Assembly (NCBI RefSeq): GCF_000525915.1 | Contig: NZ_AODH01000035.1 | Coordinates: 1 to 49,113, forward strand | Reading direction: 5' to 3' | Length of the DNA stretch: 49,113 nt | Source: Brochothrix campestris FSL F6-1037 | GTDB taxonomy: Bacteria; Bacillota; Bacilli; Lactobacillales; Listeriaceae | In this document: in pieces, positions 24,880-33,961 of the stretch | Layout: each line of letters begins with the position of its first letter | Position numbering within the stretch: position 1 is the first letter of the stretch | Notes under the pieces: model-generated | What the model saw: the letters and a program-made list of their open reading frames with translations, nothing else | What the model was told of the DNA's origin: nothing | Database searches by the model: none | Made by a program: the position numbers and the translations under genes

Positions 24880-26610
24880 CTAGAAGAATTGACGCATGAT
24901 ATCTTTTAGTGGTGGTAATTGTGCAATTCTTTTTTCTTCTAATGCTGTACGGATTTCAAAACGAGCGAAACCTTTTGCTTCGTCCATTACGATTTTACCT
25001 GGTAATGGCGCTGCATTTTGGTCAGTCACAACATCGATGATAACTGGGCAGTTATCTGCTTTAGCCGCAGTAAAGGCAGCTTCAAGTTCTTCGAATTTAG
25101 TAACGCGATAACCTTTTCCGCCACACGCTTCAGCAAATTTAGCGAAGTCGATGTCAGAGTGATCGATACCGTAGTTTAATTGACCTTGTGCTTGTTGTTC
25201 ATATTTAATGAATGATAATTGTTGGTTGCTTAACACCACGTTGATCATTGGCAAGTTGTAATGTACTGCCGTTGCAAAATCTTGCATAACCATTGCAAAC
25301 GCGCCGTCACCTTGTAATGAGATAACTTGACGTTTAGAATCCGCCATGTTTGAAGCAATTGCGCCAGGAAGTGCACAACCCATTGTACCTAACCAAGCAG
25401 AGATTAAGAAGTCATTTTTATGACCTAATTTCAAGTAACGTGTACTCCAAACAGTTGATGTACCGACGTCGATTGAGAAGACAGCGTCTTCGTCAGCAAT
25501 ACGTTGCATTTGTTTGATAACGGCTTGAGGAGCGATTGGAGACGTTGTTTTGTCCATGTGCTCATCCATCCATTTCCACCATGTTTGCATGTTTTTGTTA
25601 CATGCTTTCAAGAATGGACGATCTTTCACTTCTTTAGCGTGAGTTGTTAAGTATGCTAATGCTTCTTTAGCATCACCAACGATACCAACAGTTGCCGCAT
25701 GGCGTTTACCAATACGAGTTGCGTCGATTTCGATTTGGATACATTTAGCTTTAGCCGGTAAGTATTTACGGAATGGGTAATCAGTACCTGCTAAGATTAA
25801 TAAATCTGATTCTTGCATTGCTTCGAAAGCAGGCTTAGTTCCGATTTGACCAATGTTACCAACGTAGTTAGGGTGCATATCAGCCATGATACCTTTACCT
25901 GGTAATGTTGACATTACAACAATACCCATTTTTTCAGCGAAAGCAGTTACTTCAGCTTTGGCTTTTTTAGTACCAGTACCGATAAGCATTGTTGGTTTTT
26001 TAGCAGCATTGATTAAATCAACTGCAGCTTCTAAATCAGCAACGTTTAAGCCTGTACGAGTTGGTTGTTTTGGTGCATCAAGACGTTCAACTGTATCAGC
26101 AATCATGTTTTTAGGCACATCATCAGGAATAATAACAACCGCAACGCCACGTTTTTCGTAAGCTGCACGAATCGCTTGATCGACAACGATTGGTAATTGT
26201 TCAGGACGAGTAATTTCTTTATTGAAGACAGCACAGTCATCAAAGATTGCTGCTGTGTCGACTTCTTGGAAGTAATCAGTGTTAGCAAATTTACTTGGAA
26301 TTTGACCAACAAGTACTAATTGAGGTACTTTGTCCATTTTCGCATCATACATACCGTTTAAAAGGTGTAATGCACCTGGTCCACCGATTGATAAAGCGAC
26401 ACCGATTTTACCAGTTAATTTTGTGTAAGACGCTGCTGCAAGTGATGCAACTTCTTCGTGACGAACATGGATAAATTTGATTGAATCTTGCTCTTTTTGC
26501 AAGGCATCAACGATGTTATCGATTGAATCACCTGGTAAACCATAAACATGGTCGATGTCCCAGTTTTTAAGGACGTTTACTACTGCTGAACCGGCATTGA
26601 TTTTTCCCAT
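24880..26610 (-). CDS. Pyruvate oxidase (thiamine and FAD dependent)
   Basis: The 576-residue enzyme oxidises pyruvate with phosphate and oxygen to acetyl phosphate, CO2 and hydrogen peroxide. It matches the length of the Lactobacillus and streptococcal SpxB-type enzymes. Domains in order: TPP-binding with the key Glu in VRHEEVASLA (~53), the FAD/central domain from ~190, and the C-terminal TPP domain with GDGAFAMVMQDFATAVHYN (~433) and VLSNQQLSFI. Acetolactate synthase is the nearest alternative, but YGLPGDSIDNIVDAL and the overall pattern favour Pox. The ribosome site is AAGGAGG. A gene for an electron-transferring partner is not seen nearby. Confidence 0.92.
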   Translation of the reverse strand: MGKINAGSAVVNVLKNWDIDHVYGLPGDSIDNIVDALQKEQDSIKFIHVRHEEVASLAAASYTKLTGKIGVALSIGGPGALHLLNGMYDAKMDKVPQLVLVGQIPSKFANTDYFQEVDTAAIFDDCAVFNKEITRPEQLPIVVDQAIRAAYEKRGVAVVIIPDDVPKNMIADTVERLDAPKQPTRTGLNVADLEAAVDLINAAKKPTMLIGTGTKKAKAEVTAFAEKMGIVVMSTLPGKGIMADMHPNYVGNIGQIGTKPAFEAMQESDLLILAGTDYPFRKYLPAKAKCIQIEIDATRIGKRHAATVGIVGDAKEALAYLTTHAKEVKDRPFLKACNKNMQTWWKWMDEHMDKTTSPIAPQAVIKQMQRIADEDAVFSIDVGTSTVWSTRYLKLGHKNDFLISAWLGTMGCALPGAIASNMADSKRQVISLQGDGAFAMVMQDFATAVHYNLPMINVVLSNQQLSFIKYEQQAQGQLNYGIDHSDIDFAKFAEACGGKGYRVTKFEELEAAFTAAKADNCPVIIDVVTDQNAAPLPGKIVMDEAKGFARFEIRTALEEKRIAQLPPLKDIMRQFF

Positions 26611-26829
26611 TATATTATATCCTCCTTGGTTTCACTGACGCTTACGCGTAGTGCTGTTTGTTCTGCTCTTCTTTATCAAACAAACAGATTTACATTTTTA
26701 TCATTCCTTGAATGCAATACCAATATTAACATAATGTGTCAGAAATTCAACAATTTTTTTCACCTTTTGCAAGTACTTAATAACTAATCAAACCTATACT
26801 ATAACACGAAATCAGCGGTTTTAATGAAC

Positions 26830-26860
26830 AAAAAAACGACAGCTCTGTAGGCTGTCGTTT
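26830..26860 (-). terminator. Terminator of the pssA-psd-pfpI operon
   Basis: AAACGACAGC and GCTGTCGTTT form a 10-bp stem with a 7-base loop, followed by T residues on the minus strand. Confidence 0.88.
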
Positions 26861-26872
26861 CCTTGTAAATCA

Positions 26873-27424
26873 TTATTTCCCATGTAAAATGGATGACGCC
26901 AATGCAGTTGCCGTCTTTTGATCACAGAGTCGCTCAACAACCGCTAATGCAAGTTCAATCGTTGTCCCAGCAGCACGTGAGGTGATGATTGCATCTGATA
27001 TAACAACGTTGTTATCTGAATATAACGGAGTCGTTATATCTTGTTTGACTGCCGGAAAACTCGTCACCGTATGCCCCTCTAAAATACCTGCTTTTTCAAG
27101 TGCAATTGGTGCCGCACAAATTGCTGAAATTAACTTTTTCGACGAATAATGTTTTTTAATTATCTGTTGTACAACAGCATTATCACGTAACGTTTCGGCG
27201 CCTTTACCACCTCCGGGTAAGTAAAGACAATCATAAACGGTGTTAGCCACATCATTCATAAGACAATCGGCCTCAACAATAATGTCATGAGCACCTCGAA
27301 CCGCAAGTTGATTGTTGACCGCAGCTGTTACCACTTCGATATCCACACGTCTAAAGAGATCTATCGCTGCAATCGCCTCAATTTCTTCAAAACCATCAGC
27401 CAGTAGTACTAATATTTTCGTCAT
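26873..27424 (-). CDS. DJ-1/PfpI family protein (YajL-like)
   Basis: The protein (183 residues from ATG 27424, behind GAAAGGATG) belongs to the DJ-1/ThiJ superfamily. It shows VLLADGFEEIEAIAAIDLFRR at the start, the conserved Glu, and the reactive Cys in LISAICAAPIAL (~105). Family members act as glyoxalases, deglycases or oxidative stress proteins; the exact reaction is disputed and cannot be read here. It overlaps the end of psd and is the third gene of the pssA-psd operon, an unusual companion. Confidence 0.88.
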   Translation of the reverse strand: MTKILVLLADGFEEIEAIAAIDLFRRVDIEVVTAAVNNQLAVRGAHDIIVEADCLMNDVANTVYDCLYLPGGGKGAETLRDNAVVQQIIKKHYSSKKLISAICAAPIALEKAGILEGHTVTSFPAVKQDITTPLYSDNNVVISDAIITSRAAGTTIELALAVVERLCDQKTATALASSILHGK

Positions 27425-28196
27425 CTGCAATCATCCTTTCTTTGTAGTTACCTAAGCTACTACGAACGGCGATAAAATCACCTGTTTTCTTCTTGGAAAA
27501 ATCGATCTTCTTAGCAGGCGAAAGTATCACCACCGTCGATCCGAAGTTGAAATAACCCAATTCGGCGCCTTTTTCAATTTCTTTTCCAGAAAAAGTATCG
27601 ACAATTGAATTAATATTCAACGCACCGACCGCTACCAATAATGTATCCTCACCAATTCGATAGACTACCCGGTGATTTTTAGCATACAATTGTGAAATAT
27701 TAGTCATGCCCCACTCATTGACGGGAAAACTCGTACGTCCTAGTTCCCCCACACGACGAATCGCCCCTGCTATCGGAGAATGATAGCGATGATATTGACT
27801 TGGACTTAAATATAAAATGATAAAACTGCCCCCACCGCCAACTGTAGCGGCAACTGATTCACCTAGTAATTCCTTTAATTGATAGGTCGTCCCCTTAACT
27901 TCAAATGTTTGCTCAGCTGTAATGATACCAGACTGTTGAATAAAACCATCTACTGGAGATACCCAATCAGTGGCAGCTAACGGTCTCTTTTTCAGATTAA
28001 TCGGTCGGGCGAAAAAGGCGGCAAGCGTTTGATAAGATGAGACTTTCGCTGTCATTTCAGCTTGATTTATCCGATATTTTTTAGCAAACAGTTTAATCAA
28101 CGGCTTGCTTAATCGAGAACATGTGAATCTTTTCAAAGGTGCTGATACTAATCGTAACGCTAATATTCTCATAATCATTACTTGCACTTTCTTCAT
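27396..28196 (-). CDS. psd: Phosphatidylserine decarboxylase
   Basis: Psd turns phosphatidylserine into phosphatidylethanolamine at the membrane. The key serine of the self-cleavage site lies in YFNFGSTVVIL, an FGST variant of the LGST motif, where the pyruvoyl group forms. SPVDGFI and QYHRYHSPI carry the conserved Asp and His. The start MKKVQVMIM at 28196 follows AGGAG; the frame is open further up to 28229 without a ribosome site. It follows pssA directly, so PE is made by two consecutive genes. Confidence 0.93.
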   Translation of the reverse strand: MKKVQVMIMRILALRLVSAPLKRFTCSRLSKPLIKLFAKKYRINQAEMTAKVSSYQTLAAFFARPINLKKRPLAATDWVSPVDGFIQQSGIITAEQTFEVKGTTYQLKELLGESVAATVGGGGSFIILYLSPSQYHRYHSPIAGAIRRVGELGRTSFPVNEWGMTNISQLYAKNHRVVYRIGEDTLLVAVGALNINSIVDTFSGKEIEKGAELGYFNFGSTVVILSPAKKIDFSKKKTGDFIAVRSSLGNYKERMIADDENISTTG

Positions 28197-28239
28197 ATGT
28201 TTAACTCCTAAATAAGGCTGTAGCATCACAACACGTAAT

Positions 28240-28761
28240 TTACACCTCTTCTATTTCAACATCTTCTTTTGAATGACCTAATTTTCTGACTTGAATTTGA
28301 CTAACCATTAAAAAGCCAAGGAAGATTATAATAATACCACCTAAAAAGACCGGTAATATTTGGACAATTAATAACGTTGTCAACGCCGCTGCTGGAACGG
28401 GTAAACCGATAAAATAATTAAGCCCGGATTGACTGACATTAAAACGGGCCAGTCGCACAATACTGCAAATCAAATAGACGACTGTGCTGACTAATGTCCA
28501 AAAATGCAACCCGTTAACTGTAAGATGAATTACCATTGGCGCAACCCCAAAAGTCACAACATCCGCCAATGAATCAAGCTCTTTACCTATGGTGGAACTA
28601 GAATTCAATCGTCTCGCAGAGTATCCATCAAAACAATCGCATAACATCCCGATTAAAATCAACACGACCGCATAAAAAATATAGGATTGACTTGCTACTA
28701 AAATGGCAAAAAATCCGGCCAAAAAGTTACTAATTGTAAGGATTGAAGGAATATACTTCAT
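28240..28761 (-). CDS. pssA: CDP-diacylglycerol-serine O-phosphatidyltransferase
   Basis: The 173-residue membrane enzyme makes phosphatidylserine from CDP-diacylglycerol and serine. The CDP-alcohol phosphotransferase motif is complete, in CDCFDGYSARR (from ~40) and TIGKELDSLADVVTFG, giving the D-G-x2-A-R-x8-G-x3-D-x3-D pattern. About six membrane helices are seen. The length suits the Gram-positive subclass II enzyme. It is the first gene of an operon with psd. Confidence 0.93.
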   Translation of the reverse strand: MKYIPSILTISNFLAGFFAILVASQSYIFYAVVLILIGMLCDCFDGYSARRLNSSSTIGKELDSLADVVTFGVAPMVIHLTVNGLHFWTLVSTVVYLICSIVRLARFNVSQSGLNYFIGLPVPAAALTTLLIVQILPVFLGGIIIIFLGFLMVSQIQVRKLGHSKEDVEIEEV

Positions 28762-28844
28762 CGTTGTTCCCTCCTTTCTATTCTCAGTTTCATTATATAC
28801 CTTTATGTTTTACTTTCCTACCTATTACTAGTTAGAAAACATTA

Positions 28845-28885
28845 AAAGAACCCAAAACATAACAACTGTTTCCGGCTCTTTTATC
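28845..28885 (-). terminator. Probable terminator after the LuxR-type gene
   Basis: On the minus strand AAAAGAGCC can pair with GGGTTCTTTT over a loop of about 20 bases. The stem is imperfect and the T run short. Confidence 0.5.
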
Positions 28886-28927
28886 TTTCTCTGTCACAAT
28901 CCCATCTTCGCAAAGATTGTCTGTCGC

Positions 28928-29566
28928 TTAGATGGAATAGACGTTACTCTGCTTTTCAACTGCCTGTTGCATCGTTGCATTTAATTTCAACAGCACTTGA
29001 TTGCGACTTTTGACATTCATTTTTTGGAGAATATGGCTCACGTGATTTTTAACCGTATTCTCACTTAAACCTAAAAATTGAGCAATTCGTTGATTATTCT
29101 CACGTTTGATAATCAACTGTAAAACTTCTGTTTCTCGCGTCGTTAACTTATAACGAGAGGCTCCATTAATACCTCGCTCTGCCTTAATATCAATCACATT
29201 CGCGGCAAAAAACGGATCGATGTAAGTCTCGTTATTCAGCACAGCTTGAATGGCAGCCGTCAAATGTTCTTCACATACACTATAAGATAAGAAGCCTTTA
29301 ATTTTTTTACTGCACGCTCGTGAATTAAATGACTCTGAAAATAATAAATACCTCGTTTTAAAATCTGTGTATACAGTATGTTTATAGTCGTTATACTCCG
29401 CATCGATAATACATAGTTTAAGCGGTATAGGTGTACATGTTTTATAATTTTCATAGTCAGCTGTCTTGTTATCATTTTCTTGAATAATAACATGTTCAAC
29501 GTTCGCTAACATTGTCTTTAAGCCTTCGCAAAAAATATTACGTCCCCTTAATTCAATATATATCAT
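28928..29566 (-). CDS. LuxR/NarL-type regulator with a degenerate receiver
   Basis: The 212-residue protein ends in a clear LuxR helix-turn-helix (LTTRETEVLQLIIKR, then IAQFLGLSENTVKNHVSHIL, ~145-190). The N-terminal 120 residues have the length of a receiver domain, but where the phospho-acceptor Asp is expected the sequence reads LCIIDAEYNDYKH, and the acidic pocket is not obvious. It may work without phosphorylation. No kinase gene is adjacent. Target genes are unknown. Confidence 0.82.
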   Translation of the reverse strand: MIYIELRGRNIFCEGLKTMLANVEHVIIQENDNKTADYENYKTCTPIPLKLCIIDAEYNDYKHTVYTDFKTRYLLFSESFNSRACSKKIKGFLSYSVCEEHLTAAIQAVLNNETYIDPFFAANVIDIKAERGINGASRYKLTTRETEVLQLIIKRENNQRIAQFLGLSENTVKNHVSHILQKMNVKSRNQVLLKLNATMQQAVEKQSNVYSI

Positions 29567-29654
29567 CTATGAGCCTCCCTTTAAAACAATCTTTCTTCCA
29601 TCTGTATCCAATTCCCTTTTTTTCATATCATAAACTAGTTTACCAGTATTTTAT

Positions 29655-29699
29655 AAAAAAATAAAGAAAGCACTCCCATGAGTGCTTTCCTTATTTTTT
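29655..29699. terminator. Terminator after the YceI gene
   Basis: GAAAGCACT and AGTGCTTTC form a 9-bp stem with a 6-base loop, flanked by A-rich and T-rich sides. It ends the minus-strand yceI message before the LuxR promoter. Confidence 0.85.
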
Positions 29700-29714
29700 A
29701 TCAATCTCTTACCT

Positions 29715-30251
29715 TTAACGCTCTGCAATCACTTCAAGTTCCACCGAGATTTTAATCTCATCCCCGATTAAAACACCACCTGTTTCAAGTGCAGCATTAT
29801 ACTCAATTCCGAATGCTTTACGGCTGATTTTTGCATCTGCTGAAAAACCAGCCACAATTGAACCATCCATTGGATTTTTACTTTGACCTGCAAATTCAAC
29901 ATCAAAGCTGATTGGTTTAGTGACGCCAACTAGGGTTAAGTCACCTATCATTTTGTATTCATCTTCAGCTGTTTTCGTAATAGTTGTTGCGACAAAATCA
30001 ATCGTTGGATTGTTTTCAACATTAAAGAAGTCGGCACTCTTAAGATGCTCATCTCGTGCTTCTTGTTTGGTTTTAATACTATCTGCTTGAATTGTAAATT
30101 TAATATCAGCAGTCGTCAAATCAGTTACGTCCATATTTAACTCGGCTGAAAAAGTTTGGAACGTACCTTTAACCTTTGAAATCATCATGTGTTTCACTTG
30201 AAAATCGATTGAAGAATGGGCTGCATCTAATTTATATGTTTTGTTTGTCAT
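29715..30251 (-). CDS. YceI-family lipid-binding protein
   Basis: The 178-residue protein matches YceI: YKLDAAHSSIDFQVKHMMIS at the start, then EHLKSADFFNVENNPTIDF in the middle. The family forms a lipocalin-like barrel that holds isoprenoids or other lipids. There is no signal peptide, so it is cytoplasmic, as in many Firmicutes. It is a single gene with an AGGAGG ribosome site and its own terminator. Its physiological role here is unknown. Confidence 0.92.
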   Translation of the reverse strand: MTNKTYKLDAAHSSIDFQVKHMMISKVKGTFQTFSAELNMDVTDLTTADIKFTIQADSIKTKQEARDEHLKSADFFNVENNPTIDFVATTITKTAEDEYKMIGDLTLVGVTKPISFDVEFAGQSKNPMDGSIVAGFSADAKISRKAFGIEYNAALETGGVLIGDEIKISVELEVIAER

Positions 30252-30486
30252 TTTTCATTTCCTCCTAATAGTTGGTTTCGCTTAACTTCTATTTATACTT
30301 TACCACACTTACTTTTTGTAATCAAGTTATTTTAAGTAACTTTTATTCGTTTTCTTATATAACTTACCCTATCTACTACAAAATCAATCATCTATTAAAA
30401 AAAATTCCCTTGCACAGCTCAAATGACAGCGCTTTTTCACTAATTATATGATATTCTTAAATAAAATAGGAAATGAGGGAGTTTGA

Positions 30487-31492
30487 ATGATTAACTATGC
30501 AGTGATTGGCACAAGTATGATATCAGGTCAGTTTATCAAATCAGCACAAGCCACGAATGAATGGGACTTAACGGTGCTTTACTCCCGTTCGGTTGAAAAA
30601 GCAGAACACTTCTTAACAGCTGAAGAACTTGCTTTCGTACCGATTGAAACAAACTGGAACGCCTTTTTAGGAGATGATCGTTTTAGCACCGTCTATATTG
30701 CCTCACCGAACAGCCTTCATTTTCAACAAGCGATTGCCTTATTACAGGCAAAAAAAAAATATTGTCGTTGAAAAACCAATTTTTCCAACCGCGGCTGAAG
30801 TCGTAACAGCTCAAAAAATCGCGAAAGAAAATGGCGTCTTTATCTTTGAAGCTGCAAGACATATCCATGAAGAAAACTTTAAAGTCGTCAAAGACTTACT
30901 CGGTAACAGCCCTGAAATTGAAGGCGCCACCTTTGCCTATTCAAAATACTCATCACGTTATGATCAAGTACTTAACGGTGAAGAACCTAATATTTTCACA
31001 ACCAAATTTGCTGGCGGTGCCTTAGTCGATTTAGGCATTTATTTAGTATATTCCGCAGTCGCTTGGTTTGGTGTTCCCGACCAAGCTCATTATTTCGCCA
31101 AAAAAATCAGTACCGGTGTTGATGGTTCAGGCACAATTATTTTGCAGTACCCCTCATTTAATGTCACCTTACTCACAGGTAAGATTATTCAATCTTATTT
31201 ACCGTCAGAAATATATACAAACACAACCACCATTAAACTAGATGCAGTTAATGCTATTACTGATATTGCAGTCTGGCATCGTGAAACAAATAGTGAGACG
31301 CAACATGCTGTGGCAGCTCCTGAGCTGTTATTATATGATGAGGCTCTTGCATTTGCCTCTGTCATCAACCACCCAACAGATGAACAAGCACTGGCTCGCT
31401 ATGCTTACTGGTCTGAATTAAGCTTACAAGTAACTACCTTAATCGAACAGTTAAGGCAAGATGCCGGTATTATCTATGACGCTGAAAAATAA
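30487..31492 (+). pseudogene. Gfo/Idh/MocA-family oxidoreductase, split by a homopolymer frameshift
   Basis: The two frames (30487-30771 and from about 30750 to 31492) together make one protein of about 334 residues. Removing one A from the A10 run at 30750-30759 gives QAKKNIVVEKPIFPTAAE, the conserved EKP motif of the family. The N-terminus INYAVIGTSMIS is a Rossmann fold for NAD(P), and GGALVDLGIYLVYSA lies at the catalytic domain. The substrate is probably a sugar or inositol derivative and cannot be read. The ribosome site GAGGGAG precedes the start. A bidirectional terminator follows. Confidence 0.85.
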
Positions 31493-31501
31493 TTAGAAGT
31501 T

Positions 31502-31535
31502 AATCCCCCTCGCTCAAACAGCGAGGGGGATTTGT
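31502..31535. terminator. Bidirectional terminator between oxidoreductase and cutC
   Basis: AATCCCCCTCGCT and AGCGAGGGGGATT form a 13-bp perfect stem with a 5-base loop. The two convergent genes share it. Confidence 0.88.
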
Positions 31536-32159
31536 TTAAACAAGTCGTGTACCATGTACTTCTGTTACTTCAAGGATGTGCGCAATGTTATGCATATTTT
31601 CTTTTGTAATCCCGCCACCGGGTAAAATCACTAGCCTTTCGTTGGCATGATTTTGATAAGCTTTTAAAACAGCAAGATGATCACTAATCGCAGTAGTTAA
31701 TGGACCACCATGTGTCAAAATCCGTGTTACACCGTGGTCAGCAAGCCAATCAATCGCTTTAAACGGATCAGAGAGCTCGTCAAATGCCATGTGAAATGTT
31801 AAGTCCATACCTGCTGCTGCAGCGATGATTGCTTTGTTCTTTTCTTCATCTAATGTGTTAACTGCTGTTAAACAACCAAATACAAGCCCGGTTATCCCAC
31901 AGTCTTTGTACGCCTGCACATCGGTTAACATCATCGCTAATTCTGCCTCATTAAAGACAAAGTCACCTTTTCGAGGACGCACCATCGCCATCACCGGCAC
32001 CTTATGTTGTGCACAAAAAGCAGCTGTTTGTTTCGCTACCCCTAAACTGACCGAGGTACCACCTTCTGCTAAGTTATCACATAGCTCAATTCGATCAGCC
32101 GCTGCAATAATTGCTGGTATTCGTTCGAAATTCTCAACACAGACTTCTTTTAATAACAT
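31536..32159 (-). CDS. cutC: CutC-family protein
   Basis: The 207-residue TIM-barrel protein matches CutC: IELCDNLAEGGTSVSLG near the start, MAMVRPRKGDFVF, FGCLTAVNTLD and LTHGGPLTTA. The name comes from copper sensitivity of E. coli mutants, but a direct role in copper handling is doubtful. A conserved fold with Arg, Asp and His suggests an enzyme of unknown substrate. It stands alone with a TTTCCTCC-type ribosome site on the plus strand (GAGGAAAAGAG on its own strand). Confidence 0.92.
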   Translation of the reverse strand: MLLKEVCVENFERIPAIIAAADRIELCDNLAEGGTSVSLGVAKQTAAFCAQHKVPVMAMVRPRKGDFVFNEAELAMMLTDVQAYKDCGITGLVFGCLTAVNTLDEEKNKAIIAAAAGMDLTFHMAFDELSDPFKAIDWLADHGVTRILTHGGPLTTAISDHLAVLKAYQNHANERLVILPGGGITKENMHNIAHILEVTEVHGTRLV

Positions 32160-32318
32160 CTCTTTTCCTCCTCGATATAGACTTCTTCTTTATTATAAAA
32201 CAACTTCTTCTGATATAATACTTTTTAACAAACCAATTAGTATTTTATAGTTAGTTATTTTCCGTTTCATTCTAACGGTTAAGTACTTTACTTAAGCGGA
32301 GGTGTTTCTATCAAATAA

Positions 32319-33071
32319 ATATTCATCCTATTAGCTAGTATAGCGCTTCTTTTATTAACTGGTTGTCAACCATATGATAAATCCTTTTCACCGCGGAAAG
32401 AAACGGCGATTCCAATCATACTTGTACCTGGAACACATGCAACTGAAGATCGTTTCGATGCCTTTACATCCGATTTATCTACTAGCTATCATCATCAAGC
32501 GACAACAATGAAAATCACTGTTATGAAAGACTTAACCTTGGATTATAGCGGCGCAAAATTAACACCCGATACCCATCGGCCATTTATCGTTATCGCCTTA
32601 GAAGATCTCTTTCAACGCTATCATTTTAAACAATTTGATGCCGTCGGTCATTCTAATGGCGGACTCGTCTTAACTAACTTTTTAGAATATCACAGCAGTG
32701 AAATTAAATCGCAGTTACGTCATTTAGTCACAGTGGCTACTCCTTATAACGACACAAAACAAACAGATAACGGCACGAACAGTGATATCACAAAAATCCC
32801 AACCCAAACACATCTGTTGACGAATTTTATTGATCGTAATGTCTTTATTCCTAAAAGTATTACCCTGTTGAACATCACTGGCGATATCAAAGATAATCAT
32901 GAATCTGATGGTATTGTGCCTGTTAACAGCGCCTTGTCGGGTAGCCTTATTTATAAAGATGTCATTCAGTCTTACCGTGAAAAAGTCGTAACCGGTAAAG
33001 GTGCTGGCCATAGTGATATTTTAGAAGATGATGCCACCAAAGAAGCGATTATTGAATTTATTTATCGTTAA
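32319..33071 (+). CDS. DUF915-type alpha/beta hydrolase lipoprotein, start unclear
   Basis: The open frame from 32319 begins with a hydrophobic stretch ending LLLLTGC, a lipobox, so the protein is a lipoprotein with Cys modified. PIILVPGTHATEDRFDAF and VGHSNGGL (nucleophile Ser) mark the DUF915 hydrolase family, with DGIVPVNSAL and GHSDIL supplying Asp and His. A TAA at 32316-32318 closes the frame before any usual start, although GGAGG lies at 32299-32303. One missing base near 32311-32319 would give a normal signal peptide. Compared with its neighbour, about 19 residues before the nucleophile motif are deleted. The substrate is unknown. Confidence 0.7.
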   Translation: MFILLASIALLLLTGCQPYDKSFSPRKETAIPIILVPGTHATEDRFDAFTSDLSTSYHHQATTMKITVMKDLTLDYSGAKLTPDTHRPFIVIALEDLFQRYHFKQFDAVGHSNGGLVLTNFLEYHSSEIKSQLRHLVTVATPYNDTKQTDNGTNSDITKIPTQTHLLTNFIDRNVFIPKSITLLNITGDIKDNHESDGIVPVNSALSGSLIYKDVIQSYREKVVTGKGAGHSDILEDDATKEAIIEFIYR

Positions 33072-33091
33072 GCTATCAAAAAGGAGGACTT

Positions 33092-33940
33092 ATGTTTAAA
33101 CAATTTAAGCTAGTACTCATCTCATGCCTACTTGTTGGACTCGTTGGCTGTCACACTGTCTCCCATTCAAAAAACACTCAAGGTACCTTAACAAGTAAGA
33201 GTATCGCACCAATTATACTTGTTCCAGGTACTAATGGGCGGGCCACCGATTTCGATGCTTTCATCAAAAACATCGGTGCCTTTTATAACTACACACCGCA
33301 TGTCTTGCGTTTAATTGTTCATCCTGACCATCAGTTGAGTTATTTAGATAAGCCTTTACCTATTACAACGACGCGCCCCTTCATTGTGATTGCTTTTGAA
33401 GATAGTTCAGAAGATGGCACCTTAACACAATCGGCCTGGCTTCATACCGCCCTAACAGCGATACACACTGATTACGATTACTCCAATTTTGCTGCTGTTG
33501 GCTACTCTAACGGCGGACTTGTTTTAACACACTTACTTGAACAATATCCGCAGTCTCCTTTTAAGATGACTGATTTAATTACGATTGCTACACCCTTTAA
33601 TGACTTAAGTTTGGTCGATAACGGGGAATCCGCCTTTATCGACCACCCCCCTTTAGTGACCGAGACGCTTTCTTTTTTAATCGCTCACCAACAAACGCTA
33701 CCGCCTGAATTGAATTATTTAAATATTACTGGTGATGTCGCAGCAAATCATCTTTCTGATCAAGTCGTTCCAGTTAATAGCGCGCTCAGCGGTCGGTTGA
33801 TTTATCGCAACATCGCCAATTATCGCGAAAAAATATTTATCGGCCCGCAGTACTCACATCAGCATATTTTAAGTGATTCGCTTGTTCAACAAGCGCTTAT
33901 GTCTTATATTGACGACGAAACAAAAACCGACACAAATTAA
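33092..33940 (+). CDS. DUF915-type alpha/beta hydrolase lipoprotein
   Basis: The 282-residue lipoprotein has a signal peptide with lipobox GLVGC (Cys20). The hydrolase core shows PIILVPGTNGRATDFDAF, the nucleophile Ser in AVGYSNGGLV (~145) and SDQVVPVNSAL with the Asp. It is a tandem paralogue of the gene 20 bases upstream and is likely co-transcribed with it. The family is common in Listeria and lactic acid bacteria; the substrate is not known. AAGGAGG precedes the start. Confidence 0.88.
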   Translation: MFKQFKLVLISCLLVGLVGCHTVSHSKNTQGTLTSKSIAPIILVPGTNGRATDFDAFIKNIGAFYNYTPHVLRLIVHPDHQLSYLDKPLPITTTRPFIVIAFEDSSEDGTLTQSAWLHTALTAIHTDYDYSNFAAVGYSNGGLVLTHLLEQYPQSPFKMTDLITIATPFNDLSLVDNGESAFIDHPPLVTETLSFLIAHQQTLPPELNYLNITGDVAANHLSDQVVPVNSALSGRLIYRNIANYREKIFIGPQYSHQHILSDSLVQQALMSYIDDETKTDTN

Positions 33941-33950
33941 GTGTCGGTTT
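33922..33950. terminator. Bidirectional terminator between hydrolase and ROK genes
   Basis: AAACCGACAC and GTGTCGGTTT form a 10-bp stem. The stop codon of the plus-strand hydrolase lies in its loop. Confidence 0.82.
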
Positions 33951-33961
33951 GAGACTGCATT

